DNA from: Cytophagales bacterium
Lineage (GTDB): Bacteria; Bacteroidota; Bacteroidia; Cytophagales; Cyclobacteriaceae
Reading direction: 5' to 3'
Length of the DNA stretch: 14,315 nucleotides
Assembly (NCBI GenBank): GCA_024643485.1
Contig: JAHEMU010000026.1
Coordinates: 1 to 14,315, forward strand
Shown: piece after piece, positions 1 to 8,138 of the stretch
Numbering within the stretch: the first letter of the stretch is position 1
How the letters are laid out: every line of letters starts with the position of its first letter
Notes under the pieces: model-generated
What the model saw: only the letters and a program-made list of their open reading frames with translations
Databases searched by the model: none
What the model was told of the DNA's origin: nothing
Made by a program: the position numbers and the translations under genes

Positions 1-1
1 T

Positions 2-49
2 ACTCGAGGATGGGTAGAAATACAACGAGGTGTAAAACCAGGTAACTAA
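2..49 (+). CDS. C-terminal end of an unidentified protein (partial)
   Basis: One frame stays open from the window edge and reads TRGWVEIQRGVKPGN before a TAA stop at 47-49. It is followed 12 nt later by a strong terminator hairpin, which supports a real gene ending here on the + strand. Fifteen residues are too few to name a family. The competing frame starting at base 1 also ends nearby (stop 43-45), so the frame choice rests on the protein-like composition and is not certain. Confidence 0.4.
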   Translation, partial: TRGWVEIQRGVKPGN

Positions 50-61
50 GAAATATTAATC

Positions 62-106
62 ATACAATAAAAAAGCCGCTTGTTTAAAGCGGCTTTTTTA
101 TTGTAT
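62..106. terminator. Strong bidirectional intrinsic terminator
   Basis: There is a perfect 19-bp inverted repeat (62-80 and 88-106) around a 7-nt loop TGTTTAA. Its core is GCCGCT/AGCGGC flanked by six A on the left and six T on the right, so it makes a GC stem plus U-tract on either strand. It lies between the + strand gene ending at 49 and the - strand acyl-CoA reductase ending at 130, and probably ends both transcripts. Confidence 0.93.
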
Positions 107-129
107 ACCTCATTCAAATTACGTTTAAC

Positions 130-1125
130 TTACAAAGTTAACAAGAAACTAATTGTGTCAATTCCATCAGCGTAATCCCATAATTCAGGTTGTTGTGTCT
201 TTCCCATCGCTATTGTTTGGTTGTTTCCAACGATACATTGAAGCTTGTTTTGGTTATTATCAAGGTATTCAATCACATCGGATGCATTAGTGTAATGATC
301 GTAAAACAACACTGAAATAGGAGAGACTAGTAGGGGTGATTTTCTCAATAATAAATATCCGAAATCTAGGTGTTTTTCGTTGTTTACTAAATAGATGGAT
401 TTTTGGTAGTCGTAGTTATTGGCATATTTATGGTGATTAATAACTGTATGGAAGGAAGTCCAAAGATCTCCTAATCGGATGAAATCAAATCCTTCAGGGA
501 CTAATAATTTAGAAACATTTCTGCACCCTAAACCAAAATAATCGAAAACATCTTTTCCCAAATTAATTAGTTCTTGATCGGTTTCTTCTCCAGTAAGAAC
601 AGCAATGCTAGATCGGTTTTTCCGAATGATATGTGGGTATTTTCCGAAATATGCATTAAAATATCGAGCACTATTATCGCTTCCTGTAGCAATTACCGCA
701 TCAAAATCTGAAAGTCGTTCGACAAATTGAATAGAAGCTGGTTCGTGTTGATTTAGGATTTTGCCTATAAGTTTAATCAAATAGGTATCTTGGCTACTAC
801 ATTTAACCAAGGCGAGATGTCCAGAAAGATAAGTACATAACAGATCATGGAAGCCAACCATGGGTAAATTTCCAGCAAGAATTAGCCCAATTGTTTTTGG
901 TTTTGTTTGTGTTTCAGGTACTTTATAAGTACTCATCCATTTTTCAATTGAAGAAGTATGTAACATATGAATGATTCCGTCGATGCTGTTTTGTACAGAT
1001 TCTGGCGTAAACCAAGCATTTTCATTTCTACAATGAATTTTTATTTCTTCGAGTTCTTCATCACTTAGGTTCTGAAAGTATTTTCGAAGGGAATGGATAT
1101 TTTCTAACCTATTTTGGAGGTTCAT
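130..1125 (-). CDS. Acyl-CoA reductase, LuxC family
   Basis: 331-residue protein of the LuxC/aldehyde dehydrogenase superfamily, expected to reduce an acyl-CoA or acyl thioester to the aldehyde with NAD(P)H in the cytoplasm. Visible landmarks are GLILAGNLPMVGFHDLL (about residues 80-96), ATGSDNSARYF (146-156, the typical ALDH nucleotide-binding region) and FGLGCRNVS (197-205). Cys201 in the last motif matches the acyl-accepting cysteine of the family. It is shorter than classical LuxC (about 480 residues), as is usual for the Bacteroidota form, and no luxAB, luxD or luxE lies nearby, so it is not evidence of bioluminescence. It starts at an ATG (1123-1125), diverges from the ferredoxin, and ends just before the bidirectional terminator. 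Family assignment is firm; the physiological substrate is unknown. Confidence 0.88.
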   Translation of the reverse strand: MNLQNRLENIHSLRKYFQNLSDEELEEIKIHCRNENAWFTPESVQNSIDGIIHMLHTSSIEKWMSTYKVPETQTKPKTIGLILAGNLPMVGFHDLLCTYLSGHLALVKCSSQDTYLIKLIGKILNQHEPASIQFVERLSDFDAVIATGSDNSARYFNAYFGKYPHIIRKNRSSIAVLTGEETDQELINLGKDVFDYFGLGCRNVSKLLVPEGFDFIRLGDLWTSFHTVINHHKYANNYDYQKSIYLVNNEKHLDFGYLLLRKSPLLVSPISVLFYDHYTNASDVIEYLDNNQNKLQCIVGNNQTIAMGKTQQPELWDYADGIDTISFLLTL

Positions 1126-1169
1126 GATTAAAACATTTAGTAAATGCTGTTGTTAATTCAAAGAATGAT

Positions 1170-1177
1170 TATTTTTG
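1170..1177 (+). promoter_or_regulatory. Candidate promoter of the ferredoxin gene (-7 box)
   Basis: TATTTTTG matches the Bacteroidota -7 consensus TAnnTTTG exactly. A TTG at 1150-1152 lies 17 bp upstream and could be the -33 element. The expected transcript starts near 1184, giving a leader of about 40 nt before the ATG at 1225. This is a pattern match only. Confidence 0.45.
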
Positions 1178-1179
1178 TG

Positions 1180-1187
1180 CAAAATTA
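1180..1187 (-). promoter_or_regulatory. Candidate promoter of the acyl-CoA reductase gene (-7 box)
   Basis: On the - strand this reads TAATTTTG, an exact TAnnTTTG -7 match, placed about 55 bp upstream of the reductase ATG. No good -33 TTTG is seen (only TTTA-like sequence near 1203-1206). It lies two bases from the opposing ferredoxin -7 box, so RNA polymerase could not occupy both at once. Confidence 0.4.
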
Positions 1188-1224
1188 GTGTAAGTTAACT
1201 GATAAACTATAAAACTTCGGATAA

Positions 1225-2471
<1,247 letters not shown>

Positions 2472-2549
2472 GAAATCAAATTTTTTAATTTTAACAATTT
2501 AAGCACATATACTAGAGAATTCAAAAAGTTAGTTTGGATATTAGAAAGA

Positions 2550-2557
2550 TATTTTTG
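2550..2557 (+). promoter_or_regulatory. Possible promoter upstream of the DUF3276 gene
   Basis: TATTTTTG is an exact -7 consensus match about 95 bp upstream of the GTG start at 2653. The nearest TTTG (2533-2536) is only 13 bp upstream, too close for a normal -33 element, so support is weak. The 181-bp gap between the divergent DUF58 and DUF3276 genes shows no other clear element. Confidence 0.25.
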
Positions 2558-2652
2558 ATTAACACTTGCACAGTAGGTAATATTTAATTTACTTTAAGCA
2601 ACCAATTTGCATAATTGTGTTGATTAATAAAATAATTTAAACATTAGGGATT

Positions 2653-2979
2653 GTGGAAGAGAATAATAACGACAGAGATGAAATTTACTCGAATAGAGTA
2701 AGAGCGGGCAAGAGAACGTATTTTTTTGATGTAAAAGCTACTAGGTCGAATGACTATTACTTAACTATCACTGAAAGTAAAAGACGTTATAAAGAGGATG
2801 GGTTTGTGTATGAAAAGCATAAAATCTTCCTATACAAAGAGGATTTTCATAAATTTGTTGAAGCTTTAAATAATACAGTTGATCACGTTAAAACTGAATT
2901 ATTACCAGATGTTGATTTTGCTCAATTTGAAAGAGAAGAAGATCAATCTGAAATTGATAGTGAATTAAAATGGGATTGA
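2653..2979 (+). CDS. DUF3276 PUR-alpha-like nucleic-acid-binding protein
   Basis: 108 residues, matching the DUF3276/PUR family that is widespread in Bacteroidota. Recognisable segments are IYSNRVRAGKRTYFFDVKAT (about 11-30), YYLTITESKRRY (35-46) and HKIFLYKEDFHKFVEALN (56-73): two beta-sheet halves and a helix, the PUR-repeat pattern. An acidic tail of about 20 residues follows. Related PUR proteins bind single-stranded DNA or RNA (for example BpuR of Borrelia), so a role as a small cytoplasmic RNA/DNA-binding regulator is likely but is inference. The start is GTG 2653: the protein contains no internal methionine and no upstream in-frame ATG is near. It is monocistronic, with a clear terminator 30 bp downstream. 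Confidence 0.87.
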   Translation: MEENNNDRDEIYSNRVRAGKRTYFFDVKATRSNDYYLTITESKRRYKEDGFVYEKHKIFLYKEDFHKFVEALNNTVDHVKTELLPDVDFAQFEREEDQSEIDSELKWD

Positions 2980-3008
2980 GAGATTAGTGCCAAATTTTAT
3001 AATAAATT

Positions 3009-3043
3009 AAAAACCCCTCTTATATAATACGAGGGGTTTTTTT
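3009..3043 (+). terminator. Intrinsic terminator of the DUF3276 gene
   Basis: Inverted repeat AAAAACCCCTC (3009-3019) / GAGGGGTTTTT (3031-3041) with an 11-nt loop, ending in a run of seven T (3037-3043). It starts 30 bp after the DUF3276 stop. The upstream A run means it could also work on the other strand, but no - strand gene reads into it. Confidence 0.9.
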
Positions 3044-3050
3044 ATATTTG
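3043..3050 (+). promoter_or_regulatory. Candidate promoter of the permease-ychF unit (-7 box)
   Basis: TATATTTG is an exact TAnnTTTG match whose first base is the last T of the preceding terminator. Transcription would start near 3057, about 20 nt before the GTG at 3076. No TTTG -33 element is present at the usual spacing because the terminator hairpin occupies that stretch. Confidence 0.4.
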
Positions 3051-3075
3051 ATAAAAGAGATAAAAGATTAGAATA

Positions 3076-4179
3076 GTGAATAAAGGAATAGTACAGCTTA
3101 TTGTCGGTGTAATAATTTTCATTTTATTGGGATTTATTTTTTCAAACATCTATGCGTACTTTATAATAGCAATTATTCTTACGGCTATACTAAAGCCAAT
3201 TGCACGAATTTTATATGGACTTACTTTTTTAGGTTTAAGAATCCCAAAGGTGCTTGCAGTGGTCCTTAGTTTTTTTTCTTTGTTATTAATATTTACGGCA
3301 TTCAGCTTGCTTTTTGTTCCTCTTATTTCAGAGCAAATAGGTGTGCTTTCTGAGTTGGATTATAAGACCATTTCAGAAAGGATGGATAAGCCGGTTGCAT
3401 TTATTGAAGATTTTTTTATTTCAAACGGACTTTCAGATGAACCACCAGGTTTTATCATGAGTAAAATAATATTGCAGTTTAAAGTTTTGGTGGCTCAGAT
3501 AGAAATTGGCAGTATTATCAATATGTTTTTATCCTTTACAGGAACAATTTTCATAGGAATCATGGCGGTCCTTTTTATTACCTTTTTTCTAATGAATGAA
3601 GCAGATGCCATTCGTCGAAGATTAATTTCCCTTATTACCAATCGTTATTTTGAAGTTACTATTGCCGCATTAAATAAAATTGAACGGTTACTTTCAAATT
3701 ATTTGTTAGGTCTGTTTCTTCAAATGGTTGCGATTTTCACTTTAGCGAGCTTAGGTTTGAGTTTAGTAGGGGTAAAATATGCCCTAACAATAGCGATGTT
3801 TGCTGCTATTGCAAATATTATTCCCTATTTAGGCCCTATTTTAGGTGCGTCATTTGGGATTGTAGTTGCGGCCACTTTAAGTCCGGAATTGGTTGATTTT
3901 AGGGATTATTTCGTCTTAATTTTTGAAATTGTTACGGTTTTTGCGGTTGTTCAGGTTACGGATAACATTCTTTGGCAGCCATTGATTTTCTCAAAAAGTG
4001 TAAAAGCACATCCACTCGAAATATTTATCATTATATTTGCAGGCGCTACGCTTGCCGGCGTACTCGGAATGATTGCTGCGATACCGGTTTATACCATTAT
4101 CCGTGTTATTTTTGTCGAGTTCTATAACGGTTCAAGAAAGTATAGAATATTTAAACTACAAAAAGTTAATTTTAAGTAA
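3076..4179 (+). CDS. AI-2E family transporter (PerM-like permease)
   Basis: 367-residue multi-pass inner-membrane protein of the AI-2E transporter family (PF01594). Hydrophobic segments fall near residues 8-22, 26-46, 59-83, 150-172, 208-232, 236-266, 278-294 and 314-347. Family landmarks are FLMNEADAIRR (171-181), the re-entrant NIIPYLGPILG (247-257), DNILWQPLIF (296-305) and GVLGMIAAIPVY (328-339). Despite its name the family is diverse (autoinducer export, Na+/H+ antiport, unknown substrates), and no quorum-sensing gene is near. The start is GTG: an in-frame stop lies 15 nt upstream and the next Met is residue 103. The stop codon overlaps the ychF ATG by one base (TAATG), pointing to translational coupling. 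Confidence 0.88.
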   Translation: MNKGIVQLIVGVIIFILLGFIFSNIYAYFIIAIILTAILKPIARILYGLTFLGLRIPKVLAVVLSFFSLLLIFTAFSLLFVPLISEQIGVLSELDYKTISERMDKPVAFIEDFFISNGLSDEPPGFIMSKIILQFKVLVAQIEIGSIINMFLSFTGTIFIGIMAVLFITFFLMNEADAIRRRLISLITNRYFEVTIAALNKIERLLSNYLLGLFLQMVAIFTLASLGLSLVGVKYALTIAMFAAIANIIPYLGPILGASFGIVVAATLSPELVDFRDYFVLIFEIVTVFAVVQVTDNILWQPLIFSKSVKAHPLEIFIIIFAGATLAGVLGMIAAIPVYTIIRVIFVEFYNGSRKYRIFKLQKVNFK

Positions 4180-5264
4180 TGGGCCTGAAATGCGGGATTG
4201 TCGGATTGCCAAATGTTGGTAAATCCACCTTGTTCAATGCACTGTCAAATAATAAAGCAGAAGCAGCTAATTTTCCATTTTGCACAATTGAACCTAATGT
4301 TGGGGTGATCACTGTACCCGACCAACGTTTATTTGAACTAGAGAAGTTGGTTCACCCTGAGCGGGTAGTTCCTACTACTATTGAATTTGTCGATATCGCC
4401 GGGTTGGTGAAAGGGGCTTCAAAAGGAGAGGGGTTGGGAAATCAATTTCTAGCCACCATTCGTGAAGTGGATGCAATAGTTCATGTTGTGCGTTGCTTTA
4501 ACGACGATAATATAGTTCACGTGGATGGAAGAGTAAATCCGGTTTCTGACAAGGAAATAATTGATACCGAATTACAGCTAAAAGATCTTGAAACGGTTGA
4601 AAAAAGAATTCAACGTATTGAAAAGGTGGCAAAGTCTGGGGATTCAAAAGCCAAGGAAGAATTGGCGTCTTTGTTGAAATACAAGGATTGTCTGCATGAA
4701 GGCAAGAATGCTCGGTCAATCGTTTTAGACACCCCTGTTAAAGATTTGTACTTATTAACAGCCAAGCCTGTAATCTACGTGGCGAATGTTGAGGAAACTG
4801 CAATTTTAACCGGAAATGAGCATGTTGAAAAACTAAAGGGTTGTATCGCTCATGAAAATGCTAATATTGTGATGGTTTGTGCAGCACTTGAAGCACAAAT
4901 TGCCGAAATGGAAAGTAGAGAAGATAGGGAATTGTTTTTGGAAGAATACGGCTTGAAAGAATCTGGACTTGATAAATTGATCAGAACCTCTTACGAGCTT
5001 CTTAATTTAATCACTTATTTCACGGCTGGTGTGCAAGAAGTACGTGCCTGGACGATTGAAAAGGGGTGGAAAGCTCCGAAAGCGGCAAGTGTGATACACA
5101 CTGATTTCGAACGTGGTTTTATAAAAGCCGAAGTGATCCGTTATAATGATTTTATTCAATTTGGATCAGAAATCGCCTGTAAGGAAAAAGGAAAACTAGC
5201 TATTGAGGGAAAGGAATATGTCGTTAATGATGGTGATGTTATGCATTTCCGCTTTAATGTTTGA
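4179..5264 (+). CDS. ychF: Redox-regulated ATPase YchF (Obg-family)
   Basis: 361 residues, close to the usual 363. The P-loop is GLPNVGKS (9-16), switch II is DIAGLVKGASKGEGLG (72-87), and the specificity motif is NVEE (203-206) rather than NKxD, the YchF hallmark that favours ATP over GTP. Cys35 in NFPFCTIEPN is the residue linked to redox control in E. coli YchF. A helical domain is inserted at about 130-190, and a TGS domain fills roughly 277-361, including FTAGVQEVRAW and the end VVNDGDVMHFRFNV. The protein acts in the cytoplasm on ribosomes and in stress responses. It is translationally coupled to the upstream permease gene and separated by 131 bp from the Cas6-like gene. Identification is secure. 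Confidence 0.97.
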   Translation: MGLKCGIVGLPNVGKSTLFNALSNNKAEAANFPFCTIEPNVGVITVPDQRLFELEKLVHPERVVPTTIEFVDIAGLVKGASKGEGLGNQFLATIREVDAIVHVVRCFNDDNIVHVDGRVNPVSDKEIIDTELQLKDLETVEKRIQRIEKVAKSGDSKAKEELASLLKYKDCLHEGKNARSIVLDTPVKDLYLLTAKPVIYVANVEETAILTGNEHVEKLKGCIAHENANIVMVCAALEAQIAEMESREDRELFLEEYGLKESGLDKLIRTSYELLNLITYFTAGVQEVRAWTIEKGWKAPKAASVIHTDFERGFIKAEVIRYNDFIQFGSEIACKEKGKLAIEGKEYVVNDGDVMHFRFNV

Positions 5265-5359
5265 CGTTTGTAGTAAACTTATTTAGGTCAAACCCTTTTA
5301 TTTTAAGAAAAAAATGTGTTTTTTTAAGGTTAGTATTTTTTAGTCTTAGTTGGACATTA

Positions 5360-5390
5360 GGCAACTAAAATTGCCATTTTTTAAATTTTT
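5360..5390 (+). terminator. Weak terminator-like hairpin between ychF and the Cas6-like gene
   Basis: GGCAA (5360-5364) and TTGCC (5371-5375) can form a 5-bp stem with a 6-nt loop, followed by a T-rich tail to about 5392. The stem is short and lies 95 bp after ychF, directly upstream of the Cas6-like start at 5396. It could weaken read-through or act in the Cas6-like leader. The rest of the 131-bp gap is A/T tracts, with no CRISPR repeats. Confidence 0.35.
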
Positions 5391-5395
5391 TTATC

Positions 5396-6205
5396 TTGAG
5401 AGTCAGGTTAATTTTTAAGCTTAAAAATAGAGGCGGGGTTTTACCCTTTCATCATCAGCATCTTTTAGCACAACTTGTTAAAGGGTTGATTGTTAAAGGT
5501 GGGCAAAAGAAATTTGTTGATTTTACAGAGTATAACTTTTCAGGAATAAAGGGTCAAACTAGAATTAGTCGAAAAGGACTCCATTTCTTTTCTAGTAGAG
5601 TTACTTTAGTGTTTTCGAGTTCTAACGATGCATTTGTTGATTATATTAAAGATCAATTATTTGCAATGCCTTCTATTGAACTCGGGAGTTTGGTGTTATT
5701 GCCTGAATCTGTTGAAAATGAAGAAAAAGTAACCTTTTCAGACCATCAGAAATTTGTGTGTATAAGCCCATTGATTCTAAATGAGCCAGTATATGCGGAT
5801 AAGAAAAGCAAACGATTTATTCATCCAGACTCTGACGAGTTTTCTGATTTTGTATTTGAAAGTACCTTAGGTAGAATGCTTTCTGAAAATAATTATTCTG
5901 AAAACGAAATTGAAGGTTTTCAGAAGTTTCAAATCGTTCCAGATTTAAATTATATTAAAAAGCTTGATGAGGGACAAAAGAAATATGCTCGAATCTATGC
6001 CGTATATGATAATGATATCAAATATGAGGTGAGAGGTTATACATTTCCGTTTACTCTTTACGCACATCCGAAGGTATTGGAATTTATTTACAGCAATGGG
6101 ATAGGTTATTTTGCCCATAAAGGATTTGGCATGGTCGACCTAGTGGCTGATTCAAAACCGAGTGAAGGAAAAGAATCAAATAAACTCAACGAGGCCTCTC
6201 ATTAA
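5396..6205 (+). CDS. Cas6-like protein, solitary (no CRISPR locus)
   Basis: 269 residues matching the Cas6 fold of two RRM-like domains. It opens MRVRLIF, then LPFHHQHLLAQLVKGL (16-31), then FTEYNFSGIKG (43-53). SPLIL (124-128) begins the second domain, which ends with YTFPFTL (215-221) and the glycine-rich loop GIGYFAHKGFGMV (235-247) typical of Cas6. Active Cas6 proteins usually carry a catalytic His in a segment like LHexG between the first helix and the FTFS-type strand. Here that segment is reduced to about seven residues, and no His occurs between 22 and 62. RNA binding is plausible, but the usual cleavage chemistry is doubtful unless His19, 20 or 22 substitutes. The start is TTG (5396-5398), the next Met being residue 91. 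The last 20 nt overlap the convergent plug gene. No cas1, cas2, effector gene or array is visible. Confidence 0.8.
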   Translation: MRVRLIFKLKNRGGVLPFHHQHLLAQLVKGLIVKGGQKKFVDFTEYNFSGIKGQTRISRKGLHFFSSRVTLVFSSSNDAFVDYIKDQLFAMPSIELGSLVLLPESVENEEKVTFSDHQKFVCISPLILNEPVYADKKSKRFIHPDSDEFSDFVFESTLGRMLSENNYSENEIEGFQKFQIVPDLNYIKKLDEGQKKYARIYAVYDNDIKYEVRGYTFPFTLYAHPKVLEFIYSNGIGYFAHKGFGMVDLVADSKPSEGKESNKLNEASH

Positions 6206-7484
6206 CTCCAATTTTTAAATACCCCACACATCGCTCATTTCTATTAATCGGGTTTCGATCATAGATTAGAATTTCATATTGATTCTCTGTATTAATATAG
6301 TCTCCTTCTAAATAGAATGGATTGTTTTTACTGCTCACCATTTCGTATTGATAATCATACCATCCTTGTTTAAGTAAAAGAGTGGTGCTATATATTCCTT
6401 CTGTAACTTTACTTAAGCGGTTTTCTTCTTTCTTTTTCCAATCTGTTAATTGTCCGGATAGATATATATTCTCGTCTTCTGAAATGTTTGACGACTCTAA
6501 TGTAAATGTAACATTAACATAGTCAGCGTAATATGATTGGTTCCTGTTATCAAAATTAATGAGATTAAACGCTCCGTTTAAATCCCGATGAAATGAATAC
6601 GGCTCACTTCCTCTTGATTGGTCGGTGCTTAAAGCAACAGAAATGGGAAGTGTGTTTTTATCAATGCTTCTTATATTTTGCCCAGGAGAAATGATAGACC
6701 TGAGATCAAAGTACCTAAATTCATTTCCAGGATTAAAACGATTAGTTTGGTCGAAGTACTGAAAACGGACTGATTTAATGTCCGCTTTTACCATACTTGG
6801 TATTATATGTTCAATGGCGTTATCCCAACGGTTGTTTTGTCGTAAAGTTGCACTGATGTGTGAAAATGGATCATCGAAATTATAACCATTATAATTTACA
6901 TTAAAATCAATGGTGTGCCCACTGAAAGTATTGAAGGAAGTACTTCGTTCTGGAATGATGGAAACTAGACTTTCATAAATAACAAAACGCCGGCTTATGT
7001 AAAGGTCGTTTTCATTCCCTTCTTTGTAAACAATTAGAAGAAAATTACCAGATTTTGAGATGGGAGGCACATCAAATTTAAAATGAGTATAACTTACTTT
7101 TGTATCTACACTGATATCGTAATCGGATATTCGGAACTCATTATATTCATCCAAAAAATCCATGTCGGATAATGAAGATCGAGACCAATCAGCATTTGCT
7201 GGAAGAATTTTCACTATAAATGACTCTACTCCCTCTGAAAGATGATCAAATTCGAGTCGCATGGTTTGACCAGTCTGAAATGGAATGATAGAGCCCAATT
7301 GGGTGATGTAGGTCCCTGAGGTTGAAATAGGGTACCATTCTACGGATTTAATACTTGTTTCGTACAATTCATCCATATACATTAATTTTTTACCTACATC
7401 ATATGAAGAAGGAGAATAACTTGAAACGCATGAGATTAGGAATAAAAAAACGCCTGCCGATATATAGAATTGTATTTTACGCAT
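6186..7484 (-). CDS. Type IX secretion plug lipoprotein (DUF5103 family)
   Basis: 432-residue lipoprotein: signal peptide 1-18 with lipobox LISC, acylated Cys19. It resembles the DUF5103/T9SS plug family. Members close the extracellular-protein channel of the SprA translocon from the periplasmic side when no substrate carrier is docked. Landmarks are the early PISTSGTYITQLGSIIPFQ (about 52-70), the middle FDLRSIISPGQN and FHRDLNGAFNL blocks, and a C-terminal immunoglobulin-like domain resembling a glycogen-binding fold (IYLSGQLTDWKKKEENRLS, then LLLKQGWYDYQYE and LEGDYINTENQYEILIYDR). It starts at ATG 7482-7484, diverges from the sigma factor, and ends inside the Cas6-like gene. It supports the presence of type IX secretion in this organism. 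Subfamily role is inferred from family knowledge. Confidence 0.85.
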   Translation of the reverse strand: MRKIQFYISAGVFLFLISCVSSYSPSSYDVGKKLMYMDELYETSIKSVEWYPISTSGTYITQLGSIIPFQTGQTMRLEFDHLSEGVESFIVKILPANADWSRSSLSDMDFLDEYNEFRISDYDISVDTKVSYTHFKFDVPPISKSGNFLLIVYKEGNENDLYISRRFVIYESLVSIIPERSTSFNTFSGHTIDFNVNYNGYNFDDPFSHISATLRQNNRWDNAIEHIIPSMVKADIKSVRFQYFDQTNRFNPGNEFRYFDLRSIISPGQNIRSIDKNTLPISVALSTDQSRGSEPYSFHRDLNGAFNLINFDNRNQSYYADYVNVTFTLESSNISEDENIYLSGQLTDWKKKEENRLSKVTEGIYSTTLLLKQGWYDYQYEMVSSKNNPFYLEGDYINTENQYEILIYDRNPINRNERCVGYLKIGVNERPR

Positions 7485-7532
7485 CCTGGTCTTGTTAAAT
7501 TCGTTTAAATTTAATGTATAAAATAATAATAA

Positions 7533-7545
7533 TGGAAGACTTCCA
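7533..7545. promoter_or_regulatory. 13-bp palindrome in the plug/sigma divergent region
   Basis: TGGAAG-A-CTTCCA is a perfect inverted repeat centred at 7539, between the divergent plug lipoprotein gene (start 7484) and the ECF sigma factor gene (start 7590). It could be an operator for either. A near-match -7 box, TATAATTG (one mismatch), lies at 7570-7577 on the sigma side. No TAnnTTTG is seen on the plug side. Confidence 0.3.
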
Positions 7546-7589
7546 ACTTTTAAGAGGCTTTGAGGGTCTTATAATTGAATCGCTGCTAA

Positions 7590-8138
7590 ATGTCAATTGA
7601 TAAAAAAATTATAAAGGGATGTATAAAAGGTGAAAAGGATGCTCAAAGGCAGTTCTTTGAGCATTTCGCTCCCATTATGTTGGGGATTAGCAGGCGTTAT
7701 GCGAAAAGTACCACAGAGGCAGAGGATGTTGTTCAGGAATCATTTATAAAAATATTTAAATCAATTTCAACATTTAAAGGAGACTCCCTCATTGAATTTT
7801 GGGTGAAACGAATTGTGATAAATACAGCATTAAATAGTCAGCGAGGTAAGTTATACCTATTTCCAATGGTGGATATTAACGATGTGTCTTTAGTATCAGA
7901 TCAAAATTTCACATTGCAAAATCAGGAACTTGACGATTTGTATAAAATGATTAGTGAACTGCCTGAAGGGTGCAGGGTGATATTTAATTTATTCGCTATT
8001 GAGGGGTATTCTCATAAGGAAATTGCGGAAATGTTAACAATTAGTGAGGGGACATCGAAATCCCAATATGCACGAGCAAAGCAATTGCTCCAAAAAAAGT
8101 TATTAAGTGATAAATCAATAAATTATGGAACGGTCTGA
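7590..8138 (+). CDS. ECF-type RNA polymerase sigma factor
   Basis: 182 residues with region 2 at about 18-86 (AEDVVQESFIKIFKSISTF, then FWVKRIVINTALN) and region 4 at about 114-171. Region 4 contains LPEGCRVIFNLFAIEGYSHKEIAE-type helix-turn-helix sequence and SEGTSKSQYARAKQLLQ. There is no region 1 or 3, as expected for extracytoplasmic-function sigma factors. It starts at ATG 7590 and overlaps the next gene, an anti-sigma-like membrane protein, by 14 nt, so the two are likely co-translated and antagonistic. It probably directs transcription of this operon and perhaps other envelope genes. Which promoters it reads cannot be told from the sequence. Confidence 0.94.
   Translation: MSIDKKIIKGCIKGEKDAQRQFFEHFAPIMLGISRRYAKSTTEAEDVVQESFIKIFKSISTFKGDSLIEFWVKRIVINTALNSQRGKLYLFPMVDINDVSLVSDQNFTLQNQELDDLYKMISELPEGCRVIFNLFAIEGYSHKEIAEMLTISEGTSKSQYARAKQLLQKKLLSDKSINYGTV

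Noticed and set aside
130..1125. Part of a bioluminescence operon
   Set aside because: LuxC homologues are common in non-luminous Bacteroidota, and no luxA, luxB, luxD or luxE is nearby.
3076..4179. Quorum-sensing (autoinducer-2) transport as a function
   Set aside because: The family name is historical and its members have varied substrates; no luxS or lsr gene is present.
4498..4719. 73-codon open frame on the - strand inside ychF
   Set aside because: It is a shadow of ychF, whose sequence is fully explained by a conserved protein.
5306..5330. A-run/T-run stem (TTAAG, seven A, TGTG, seven T) as the ychF terminator
   Set aside because: The stem is all A-T with a bulge and no GC core, so it is too weak to call.
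5265..5395. Possible CRISPR repeat or leader next to the Cas6-like gene
   Set aside because: Only A/T tracts and one 5-bp hairpin are present; there is no repeat-spacer periodicity here or elsewhere in the window.
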